NCBI RefSeq assembly: GCF_022808935.1
Contig: NZ_JAKZFR010000002.1
Span: 372,001-436,000, forward strand
DNA: 64,000 bases
Direction of reading: 5' to 3'
Origin: Geothrix sp. SG200
GTDB taxonomy: Bacteria > Acidobacteriota > Holophagae > Holophagales > Holophagaceae
Shown here in pieces: positions 1 to 6,801 of the stretch. Each line of letters opens with the position of its first letter. The first letter of the stretch is position 1. Below the pieces are notes generated by a model that saw nothing but the letters and a program-made list of their open reading frames with translations, did no database searches and had not been told where the DNA came from. A program made the position numbers and the translations under genes.

Positions 1-25
1 GCGCTTCCCCTTGCCTCGGGCCAAG

Positions 26-1189
26 CTAGGCGGCCTTCGCCGGCGCAGGGGCGGCGGGCGTCGGGGTCTCGAGGGCAGCCATCACCTTGGCCAGGGCGTC
101 ATCGGAATCCGTGAGCTTCAGCACCTGATCCGGGGCCACGCCCTGGCGGTCGAGCTTCTCGCCACCCAGGCCCACCCAGCGGCGGGACACCAGCTCCACC
201 GCCCCGCCCTGCTTCAGGAGGAAGCGGCTCCGCTCCACGCCCAGGCCCGGAGTCTTCTCCCCGAAGGTGCGCGCGCCACCTTTCTTCAGGCAGGAGGCCA
301 GCACTTCCGGGAGGCCCAGGGTGGAGCGCCCCACCAGCAGCGACAGGCGGGCGAAGGGAACGCCTGTTCCGGCCAGCGGCACCTCCTGGTCGGGCTTGCC
401 CGCTTCCTGGACGGTGCCGAGGGGGCCCTTGGCGCCCAGGAGGCCGGCCACGGCGGCGGCCTCGCCGGGCGTGCCCTTCACGCACTGCCGCAGGTCCAGC
501 ACCAGCGTCTGCTTCCGGTCCACCGGAGCCAGCAGCTTCTTGAGTTCCTCGGCCCGACCGGGGTTCAGGTCCGGCAGGGACACCATCAGGGCACCAGTCC
601 CCTGCTTGAGGGTCACCGGCGCCTTGGCCAGCCGCTGCATCCGCAGGGTGGTCTTGGTCAGATCACCGGTGGCGTTGTAGCGGTAGAGGTCCACCGCCGT
701 ACCTTCGGCGCCCCGAAGGCGGCGCTCCAACGTCCAGGCGCTGAGCCGACCCACCGAATCCCCATCCACCTTGCGGATCACGTCACCGGGCTGGATGCCG
801 GCCTTGGCGGCCGGGCCGCCGGGCGTCACCGCCAGAACGGTGGCGTAGATGCCCCGCTTCACGACCACCAGGCCCGCCTCGGCCGGGCCGGGATCCGGCA
901 AACGCAGGTCATCGGCGGACAGGTAGGCATTCATCGGATGCGAGCGTTCGAGCACGGCCTGGATCCCGCCGGAGACGACCTTCTCCATGTCCGGCGGATC
1001 GACATAGTTCTGCTGCACCAGGGACAGGACATCCTGGATGTCGGACAGGCCCGCCAGGGGGTCCTGGGGCGGAGCCTTGACCCCCGGCTTGGGCTGCCGG
1101 GTTGGCTGCTCGCCCCGCTGGATCACCGGCAGGGTGAAGACGGCCACGAGGGGGAAGGAGAACACCGAGAGCCAGGTACGGGCGTGCAT
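26..1189 (-). CDS. S41 (C-terminal processing protease)-like PDZ protein, apparently inactive
   Basis: A 387-residue protein with an N-terminal hydrophobic segment (residues 8-22) that should export or anchor it, a PDZ domain at about residues 104-187, and a C-terminal region that follows the S41 peptidase fold (about 190-365). The order matches the CtpA/Prc family, which uses a Ser-Lys dyad. Here the serine block reads GRSTLGLPEV, placing Gly292 where the family has its nucleophile, and the lysine block reads GEKTPGLG, placing Leu316 where the general-base lysine normally sits. Both alignments are by eye. The N-terminal S41 helices (NYVDPPDMEKVVSGGI) are kept. It lies 101 bp downstream of ddl on the same strand, so it may act in the envelope. 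I infer a non-catalytic PDZ scaffold or regulator rather than a peptidase. Confidence 0.75.
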   Translation of the reverse strand: MHARTWLSVFSFPLVAVFTLPVIQRGEQPTRQPKPGVKAPPQDPLAGLSDIQDVLSLVQQNYVDPPDMEKVVSGGIQAVLERSHPMNAYLSADDLRLPDPGPAEAGLVVVKRGIYATVLAVTPGGPAAKAGIQPGDVIRKVDGDSVGRLSAWTLERRLRGAEGTAVDLYRYNATGDLTKTTLRMQRLAKAPVTLKQGTGALMVSLPDLNPGRAEELKKLLAPVDRKQTLVLDLRQCVKGTPGEAAAVAGLLGAKGPLGTVQEAGKPDQEVPLAGTGVPFARLSLLVGRSTLGLPEVLASCLKKGGARTFGEKTPGLGVERSRFLLKQGGAVELVSRRWVGLGGEKLDRQGVAPDQVLKLTDSDDALAKVMAALETPTPAAPAPAKAA

Positions 1190-1217
1190 GGGGACAGTCT
1201 ACGTGGAAATGGGCGCG

Positions 1218-1262
1218 CAGCTGTCAGGTATCAGCTGTCCGCCATCAGCTTTCAGCTGCCAG
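1218..1262. repeat. Heptamer-periodic NNNTCAG array
   Basis: In the spacer between ddl and the S41-like gene, six consecutive seven-base units can be read: CAGCTGT, CAGGTAT, CAGCTGT, CCGCCAT, CAGCTTT, CAGCTGC, followed by CAG. Written in another phase the unit is NNNTCAG. The same period recurs at about 5292-5305, 17386-17407 and 17477-17497, always in or beside spacers. It is not a simple tandem duplication, because the variable three bases differ from unit to unit. Function unknown. Confidence 0.65.
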
Positions 1263-1290
1263 TAAAAAAAGGGGGCCTGCAGGAAAGGGC

Positions 1291-2379
1291 TCAGCCCCTG
1301 AACCAGTCGCTGCCAGACCGGAAGCCCTTCTGCTTGGTGGCGGTCTGGGCGTGGCGGGCCAGGGCCAGGTTGATGAGGCGCGTGAGCAGCTCGGGGTAGG
1401 GCACGCCGCTGGCGGCCATCATCTTGGGATACATGGAGATGCTGGTGAAGCCGGGGATGAAGTTCAGCTCGTTGAGGAACACCCGGCCCGTGAGCCGCTC
1501 CAGGAAGAAGTCCACCCGGGCCATGCCGTAGCCGTCGGAGGCCGCGAAGGCCTTGGCGGCCAGCTTCCGCACCAGGTCGGCCAGCTCCTCGGGGATGTTC
1601 GCGGGAATCTCCGTGCGGCTCTTGCCGTGGAGGTACTTGTCCTCGAAGGTGTAGAACTCGTCGGCCACGATGACTTCGCCCGGCTGGGACACCAGGGGCT
1701 CGTCGCCGCCGAGCACCGCCACCTCGATCTCCCGGACATCCAGGCCCTGCTCCACCAGCACCCGCCGGTCGAAGGTGAAGGCCCGGTCCAGGGCCGCGGG
1801 CAGGTCCTCGGCGCGCTTCACCTTCTCCACGCCGATGCTGCTGCCCAGGTTCGCGGGCTTCACGAAGAGGGGCAACCCCAGCTTGGCGCAGTCCGCCAGG
1901 CAGGTCGCGCGCTCCCGTGCCCAGCGCTCCTCGATCAGGCCCACGTAGGGCACCACGGGAAGGCCTTCGGACTCCCAGAGGCGCTTGGTGATCCACTTGT
2001 CCATGCCCGCCGCCATGGCCAGCAGGCCAGCCCCCGTGTAGGGCCGGTGCAGCAGCTCCAGGTAGCCCTGGATCTGGCCGTCCTCGCCGCCAGCGCCGTG
2101 CAGGGCATTGAAGAAGAGGTCCGGCAGGAGCGTGGCCTCGGCGCCCTTCTCCAGGGGCAGGAAGGGATGGCTGCTGCGCTCCGGCAACTCGCCCGACGCC
2201 AGCCGCGCGAAGGGATCGCCGGCCACCACCCACACGCCGTTCCGGGCGATGCCCATGGGTCGAACCTCGAACCGCACCGGGTCCAGGTGCTCCGCGATGG
2301 CCCGGGCCGTGACGATGGAGACTTCGTGCTCGGGGGACTCCCCGCCGAAAAGAAGGCCGACGCTCAGTTTCTCGCTCAT
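1291..2379 (-). CDS. ddl: D-alanine--D-alanine ligase
   Basis: ATP-grasp ligase that joins two D-alanines for the pentapeptide of peptidoglycan in the cytoplasm. The protein (362 residues) starts with the family signature MSEKLSVGLLFGGESPEHEVS, has the ATP-grasp lid region around PLFVKPANLGSSIGVEKV, and ends with the Mg/ligand-binding stretch RVFLNELNFIPGFTSISMYPKMM. Length is normal for DdlA/B. A weak -10-like TAGAGT lies just upstream on the minus strand. It is followed at 101 bp by the S41-like gene; no mur genes are adjacent, so this is a stand-alone cell-wall gene. Confidence 0.96.
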   Translation of the reverse strand: MSEKLSVGLLFGGESPEHEVSIVTARAIAEHLDPVRFEVRPMGIARNGVWVVAGDPFARLASGELPERSSHPFLPLEKGAEATLLPDLFFNALHGAGGEDGQIQGYLELLHRPYTGAGLLAMAAGMDKWITKRLWESEGLPVVPYVGLIEERWARERATCLADCAKLGLPLFVKPANLGSSIGVEKVKRAEDLPAALDRAFTFDRRVLVEQGLDVREIEVAVLGGDEPLVSQPGEVIVADEFYTFEDKYLHGKSRTEIPANIPEELADLVRKLAAKAFAASDGYGMARVDFFLERLTGRVFLNELNFIPGFTSISMYPKMMAASGVPYPELLTRLINLALARHAQTATKQKGFRSGSDWFRG

Positions 2380-2522
2380 GCCCCTACTCTAGCACTCGCC
2401 CCAGGCGGGCTCTCCGGCGATGGGACCCAGGTCCGGTGCGACGAAGATCACATTTAAGAATTATTGATCGTTTTAATCTGATATTCATGATCCCCGGGGA
2501 CGGCCCCCCAGGGAAAGCCACC

Positions 2523-3761
2523 ATGAGCGAACTCCTCAACAACCGGGAACACCGGATCGCCACCCTCAAGGAAGTGATCCTTCACCTTCACCGGGGCGAG
2601 GCCCCCGAGCAGGTGAAGGGCCGCCTTGCCCAGTTGGTGGGCGAGGTGGACGCCAGCGAGATCGCGGCCATGGAGCAGTCCCTCATGGCCGATGGCATGA
2701 GCCCCGAGGAGGTGAAGTCCATGTGCGACCTCCATGCGGAGGTGCTCCAGGACACGGTGACCCCGGCCAAGGCCCGGGAGCTGCCGGCGGGCCATCCCGT
2801 GGACACCTTCCGGCGCGAGAACCGCGCCCTGGAAGCGGCCGTGGCCACGGCCCGGGAGCGGGTGGGCGCCCTGGAACCCGTGCCGGACCAGGCCTATCCC
2901 GCCGACGAACGCCTGGCGGTGCTTTCGGCCTTCAACGCCCTGATGGACCTGGACAAGCACTACCAGCGCAAAGAGCACCTGGTCTTCTCCATCCTGGAGC
3001 GCCACGGCAACACCGGCCCCTCCAAGGTCATGTGGGCCAAGGACGACGAGGTGCGCGACCTGCTCAAGGGGGCCATCGAGGTGCTGCGCGAACAGAGCCT
3101 CAGCGGCGCCGAGCTGAAGATCCTGGTGCCCACGGTGCTGCGCCCTGCCCTGGCGGCGCTGGAATCCATGATCTACAAGGAGGAGACCATCCTCCTGCCC
3201 ATGTGCCTGGGGCTGTTTACCGAAGAGGAGTGGGGCGAGGTCTGGCGGGACAGCCCGCGCTACGGCTGGTGCCTGGTGGAGCCTGAGGTGGGCTACGAGC
3301 CGCCGGTGGCCAGCCTGCCGGAGGATCCCCTCCGCCTGCCCGACGCCTCGGCCGTGGCCTTCCCCAGCGGCGCCCTCAGCGTCCAGCAGCTCATCGGCAT
3401 CTTCTCCAGCCTGCCCGTGGACATCACCTTCGTGGACGCCGACGACCGCGTGGCCTTCTTCAGCGAAGGGCCGGACCGGGTCTTCGCCCGCAGCCGCACC
3501 ATCCTGGGCCGCGAGGTGAAGCACTGCCACCCGCCCAAGAGCGTGGACGTGGTGGAGCGCATCCTCAACGACTTCAAGACCGGTCGCCAGTCCGTGGCGG
3601 AGTTCTGGATCCAGATGCACGGGAAGTTCGTCCACATCCGCTACTTCTCCGTACGCGACGAGGCCGGGGCCTACCTGGGCACCCTGGAGGTCACCCAGGA
3701 CCTCACGCGGCTGCGCGCCCTCGAAGGCGACCGCCGCCTGCTCCAGTACGACGAAGCCTGA
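2523..3761 (+). CDS. DUF438 / hemerythrin-like / PAS domain protein
   Basis: A 412-residue cytoplasmic protein. The N-terminus (MSELLNNREHRIATLKEVILHLH) is the DUF438 domain. It is followed by a hemerythrin-like four-helix region at about residues 95-240, with His/Glu-rich helices (GHPVDTFRREN, DKHYQRKEHLVFSILERHG), and a C-terminal PAS-like domain at about 285-405 (VDITFVDADDRVAFFSEGPDRVFARS). Such proteins are usually considered di-iron sensors of O2, NO or redox state, but no output domain is visible here. I chose ATG 2523 because it matches the usual family start; in-frame starts at 2436 and 2487 would add a non-conserved tail. The spacer before it (2440-2500) is unusually AT-rich and probably holds the promoter. 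The next gene lies 7 bp downstream and is a likely partner. Confidence 0.85.
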   Translation: MSELLNNREHRIATLKEVILHLHRGEAPEQVKGRLAQLVGEVDASEIAAMEQSLMADGMSPEEVKSMCDLHAEVLQDTVTPAKARELPAGHPVDTFRRENRALEAAVATARERVGALEPVPDQAYPADERLAVLSAFNALMDLDKHYQRKEHLVFSILERHGNTGPSKVMWAKDDEVRDLLKGAIEVLREQSLSGAELKILVPTVLRPALAALESMIYKEETILLPMCLGLFTEEEWGEVWRDSPRYGWCLVEPEVGYEPPVASLPEDPLRLPDASAVAFPSGALSVQQLIGIFSSLPVDITFVDADDRVAFFSEGPDRVFARSRTILGREVKHCHPPKSVDVVERILNDFKTGRQSVAEFWIQMHGKFVHIRYFSVRDEAGAYLGTLEVTQDLTRLRALEGDRRLLQYDEA

Positions 3762-3768
3762 GGCGCCC

Positions 3769-4278
3769 ATGGCCATCACCCCCGAAACCAAGATCGGCGA
3801 CTTCCTGGCGGCCCACCCGGACCAGCAGGAGGCCCTCATCGCTCGGGTCCCCGAGTTCGCCAGGCTCCGCAATCCCGTCCTCCGCCGCACGGTGGCGAAG
3901 CTGGCCACTGTGGAGCACGCGGCCCGCATGGCGGGCCTCTCCACGGCGGAGCTGGTGCGCTTCCTCCGGGAGCTGGCCGGGGAATCCAGTGGCCCCGTGA
4001 CGGAGGGGGCGGCTCCCGTGGAAGATCCCCGCCCCGACTGGGCGCGCGCCAGCGCCGTGCGCTCCACCCTGGACGCAGACGCCCTCATGGCAGATGGCGA
4101 GCACCCCCTGGCCCGCGTCCGCCGGGCTCTGCTGACGCTGGCCCCCGGCGAGGCCATGCAGCTCCTGAGCCCCTTCCGCCCCGAGCCTCTGCTGGACCAG
4201 TTCCGCCAGGAAGGCACCCCCTGCTGGTGCGAGGCCGAGGGGACAGGCCGCTTCCGGACCTGGATCCTCAAACCATGA
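3769..4278 (+). CDS. DUF1858-DUF2249 two-domain protein
   Basis: A 169-residue cytoplasmic protein. Residues 1-65 resemble DUF1858 (TKIGDFLAAHPDQQEALIARVPEFARLRNP), a small helical domain also found at the front of ScdA/RIC-type iron-sulfur repair proteins. Residues about 95-169 resemble DUF2249 (PLARVRRALLTLAPGEAMQLLSPF...PLLDQFRQEG), an alpha/beta domain of the TusA-like type. It starts 7 bp after the DUF438/hemerythrin gene and is almost certainly co-transcribed. Together the pair contains the domains that make up DUF438-DUF1858-DUF2249-hemerythrin multidomain proteins elsewhere. A role in redox or nitrosative-stress response is inference. Confidence 0.8.
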   Translation: MAITPETKIGDFLAAHPDQQEALIARVPEFARLRNPVLRRTVAKLATVEHAARMAGLSTAELVRFLRELAGESSGPVTEGAAPVEDPRPDWARASAVRSTLDADALMADGEHPLARVRRALLTLAPGEAMQLLSPFRPEPLLDQFRQEGTPCWCEAEGTGRFRTWILKP

Positions 4279-4351
4279 GCCTCGGGAGCACCTTTGACCC
4301 GGGATGTGACCCGGTTGCGCTAGGCTGATTCACCCTTCCTTCGGAGCGCCC

Positions 4352-4837
4352 GTGCGGTCGGCCATCTATCCAGGCTCCTTCGATCCCGTGACCCTGGGTC
4401 ACTGGGACCTCATCCAGCGGGCGGCAAAGCTCGTGGACCGTCTCGTGGTGGCCGTCCTCCACAACCCGGCGAAGTCCCCGGCCTTCAGCGTGGACGAGCG
4501 GGTGGCCATGCTGAAGGAGCTGACCGCCGCCCTTCCCCAGGTGGAAGTGACCACCTTCGACGGCCTGCTGGTGGACTTCGCCAAGGCCCAGAACGCCCAG
4601 TTCATCATCCGGGGCGTGCGCGCCTTCAGCGACTTCGAGTACGAGTTCCAGATGGCTCTCATGAACCGCAAGCTGGCCCCGGAGCTGGAGACGGTCTTTC
4701 TCATGCCCAAGGAGAAGTACAGCGCCGTGAGCAGCCGCTTCGTCCGTGAGATCGGAAGCATGGGCGGCAACCTGGCGGACCTGGTGCCGGAAGCGCTTCG
4801 CAGCCGCATCGCGGACCGGCTGATGAACCGGTCTTAG
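4352..4837 (+). CDS. coaD: Phosphopantetheine adenylyltransferase
   Basis: Catalyses the transfer of AMP from ATP to 4'-phosphopantetheine, the fourth step of coenzyme A synthesis. The 161-residue protein begins MRSAIYPGSFDPVTLGHWD, the nucleotidyltransferase T/HxGH signature of the family, and contains the conserved FIIRGVRAFSDFEYEFQMALMN block and SSRFVREIGSMGGN near the C-terminus. The start is GTG at 4352, which gives the exact family N-terminus; no better ATG is available upstream. A -10-like TAGGCT lies at 4321-4326, though the nearest TTGACC is too distant for an ideal -35. It converges on the small oxidase gene at 4846. Confidence 0.97.
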   Translation: MRSAIYPGSFDPVTLGHWDLIQRAAKLVDRLVVAVLHNPAKSPAFSVDERVAMLKELTAALPQVEVTTFDGLLVDFAKAQNAQFIIRGVRAFSDFEYEFQMALMNRKLAPELETVFLMPKEKYSAVSSRFVREIGSMGGNLADLVPEALRSRIADRLMNRS

Positions 4838-4845
4838 TGGCCCTC

Positions 4846-5217
4846 TCAGCCCAGGATCCGCTCGACCTTCGTCACGCGCATCACCACCGCCCCTCGGCAC
4901 CAGGGGTGCCTGACCTTCACCCGCGCGTGGAGCGCCTCTCCCGACTGCACCTCCGCGGTCCCCGAGAGCCGGAAGCCCACCGCCGGGCCCTCGGCGCTCC
5001 GCTGCCTGCCGATGATCATCTGGACCGATGGGTCGCGGGCGAGGTTTTCCTCCGTTGTGCGGTAGCCTCCGGCGGGGAACACCAGGGTCGTGGCATCGAC
5101 CGCGTCGAGGTAGCTCTGCCAGGTCGCCACCAGGTGGGGACCATCGGGCCCCTGCGTCACGAAGGTCGCGGACCCCTCCGCTTCGAGCACGGCGAGAACG
5201 GTCGCATCGAGCATCAT
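4846..5217 (-). CDS. Pyridoxamine 5'-phosphate oxidase-like flavin-binding protein
   Basis: A 123-residue protein with the split-barrel pattern of small PNPOx-like flavoproteins: an N-terminal helix (MLDATVLAVLEAEGSATFVTQG), the strand-turn-strand GPHLVATWQSYLDAVDATTLVFPAGGYRTTEENLARDP, and a C-terminal strand with VRHPWCRGAVVMRVTKVERI. Families of this size reduce or bind FMN, F420 or heme derivatives; the substrate cannot be read from the sequence. ATG 5217 is preferred over the GTG at 5241 because GGGAGG lies just upstream of it. Convergent with coaD, nine bases away. Confidence 0.7.
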   Translation of the reverse strand: MMLDATVLAVLEAEGSATFVTQGPDGPHLVATWQSYLDAVDATTLVFPAGGYRTTEENLARDPSVQMIIGRQRSAEGPAVGFRLSGTAEVQSGEALHARVKVRHPWCRGAVVMRVTKVERILG

Positions 5218-5301
5218 GGGCCTCCCTCCCCACGGTAGCACCCAGGCGCAGCCGGGGCCGGCCAGGGTCGGCCCCGGGGAGGATCCACCAGCCTTCAGGT
5301 T

Positions 5302-6621
5302 TCAGCGCAGGGCTTCCAGGGCGTTCACGCGACCCCGGCCCGAATAGGGGTCGACGCCGGGCTTGAGGATGTCGTCTGCGCGCTGCTCGATCCTCCGCTT
5401 CAACTCGGCGGGCGGCATCTTGCCGTACTTGCCCACGATCAGGGCCGCCACGCCGGAGACATGCGGCGCCGCCATGGAGGTGCCGGCCGCGAAGTAGTAG
5501 CCCCACGCGGTGGCGGAGCGCCCCGCAGGGCTGATCACCATGTCGTAGGGATACCCCGCTTCAGAGGCGAAGTCTCCGCCCGGGGCCGCCACATTCACGA
5601 CGGACACCCCGTAGTTGGTGTACGAGGCGGCCCGATCGAAATCCGCCAACCCGTACGGCCCGGTGGCGGACACGGCCATGCCGTTGCCCGACTGGGCCGG
5701 AATCGCCCAGAGTCGGCTGTCGAGGTTCACGCCTTCATTGCCCGCGGAGGCCACGCAGAGGGTGCCAGCGGCCGTGGCGTAGGCGATGGCCCGGTTGAGG
5801 GCGGCGATCAGCGGGCCGGACCCACCGCCGCCGGCATTGATGCGATCGAAGGTGGCCCCCAGGCTCATGTTGATCACATCGGCCCGGACCTCGGGCCCGG
5901 CGGCGTAGAGGATGCCGGAGATGATCCACGAGAAGGACCCGTTGCCCGTGTCGCTTCGCAGCACCTTGACGGCGACGATCTCGGCCTTGGGGGCCACGCC
6001 CTGGGTGCCGCGGTCGTTGATCGGCGCCGCGATGATCCCGGCCACATGGGTGCCATGGTTGAAGCCGTACACGATCGGGTCGATGTTGGCCTCGGTGGGG
6101 ACGAAGGACCGGCTCAGCGCGAGGTTGACGTTGGGGCCGATGTCGGGATGCCCGCTCCAGATGCCCGAATCCAGGACCGCCACGCGCGCGCGCGCCACGC
6201 CCCAGCCCTGATCGCCGTTGAGCGCCGCCTGGTCGGCCTGGATCTGGCGGATGTTCCACTGGTACCCCCAGAAGGGCTCACTGTTGAGCCCATTGGCCTG
6301 GGGGCCGGAATCCTGCGCCGCTGTGGCGCGCACATCGGGAAGCCACGGCACCTCGACGTCTTCGGCGGCCTGCTGCACCCGGGCATCGGAGGCCACCTGC
6401 GCCAGGAAACCCGGGTTGGCGGATGTCGCCACCACCACACCGATGTCGGGAAGGCGACCCGTGATGGCGCCACCGGCGGCGCTCACCAGGTCGTCCAGAT
6501 TGGTGCTGCCCCGGCCCTGCGTCCGGGCCAGGATCAGGTAGGCGCGCGGGGCGTCCGCTGCCAGGGCGGCGCCCCCGGCCAGGACGAGGGCCAGGAAGAT
6601 GCCGGCGGGAAGAGACTTCAT
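5302..6621 (-). CDS. Exported subtilisin-family serine protease (S8)
   Basis: A 439-residue secreted protease. Residues 1-22 ([22 protein letters not shown]) form a clear signal peptide. Residues 25-100 resemble an inhibitor_I9-type propeptide. The S8 catalytic triad is intact: Asp151 in VAVLDSGIW, His192 in NHGTHVAGI and Ser382 in [11 protein letters not shown], with oxyanion Asn295 in SAGNEG. There is no C-terminal sorting or repeat domain, so it probably works free in the periplasm or medium. ATG 6621 follows AAAAGGAG with good spacing and yields the signal peptide; the longer reading from 6723 would put 34 non-conserved residues in front of it. It is a single-gene unit with its own structured leader (see 6641-6741). 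Confidence 0.92.
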   Translation of the reverse strand: MKSLPAGIFLALVLAGGAALAADAPRAYLILARTQGRGSTNLDDLVSAAGGAITGRLPDIGVVVATSANPGFLAQVASDARVQQAAEDVEVPWLPDVRATAAQDSGPQANGLNSEPFWGYQWNIRQIQADQAALNGDQGWGVARARVAVLDSGIWSGHPDIGPNVNLALSRSFVPTEANIDPIVYGFNHGTHVAGIIAAPINDRGTQGVAPKAEIVAVKVLRSDTGNGSFSWIISGILYAAGPEVRADVINMSLGATFDRINAGGGGSGPLIAALNRAIAYATAAGTLCVASAGNEGVNLDSRLWAIPAQSGNGMAVSATGPYGLADFDRAASYTNYGVSVVNVAAPGGDFASEAGYPYDMVISPAGRSATAWGYYFAAGTSMAAPHVSGVAALIVGKYGKMPPAELKRRIEQRADDILKPGVDPYSGRGRVNALEALR

Positions 6622-6640
6622 GGTCCATCTCCTTTTAAGG

Positions 6641-6741
6641 CTGCCGGTATGCCGGCAGCAGGGTTGTGTCGAGACGCTCTCACCAAGAAAAAAACAATGA
6701 TGCCATCTCGACAACATGATCATTTACAAAAACCATGTCAA
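6641..6741 (-). promoter_or_regulatory. Promoter and inverted repeats of the subtilisin gene
   Basis: Read on the minus strand, TTGACA (6741-6736) and CATGTT (6718-6713) form a sigma-70-like pair with a 17-base spacer. Just downstream lies TGTCGAGA (6713-6706), whose inverted partner TCTCGACA is at 6674-6667; the 8-base arms are perfect. A second hairpin, CTGCCGG-CATA-CCGGCAG (6658-6641), sits immediately before the ribosome binding site. The first repeat could be an operator at the transcription start or a long stem in the leader; the second could mask the ribosome binding site. Confidence 0.5.
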
Positions 6742-6801
6742 CAAACCCATGGATCCGCTGAAGGCGTGCCTGCCCACAGGTCGTCGCACCCCTGTCGGAG
6801 G

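Noticed and set aside
2450-2500. FNR/NnrR or NsrR-type operator upstream of the DUF438 gene
   Set aside because: TTGATCGTTTTAAT and AAGATCACATTTAAG resemble parts of such sites but lack the second half with correct spacing; kept only as an AT-rich promoter region.
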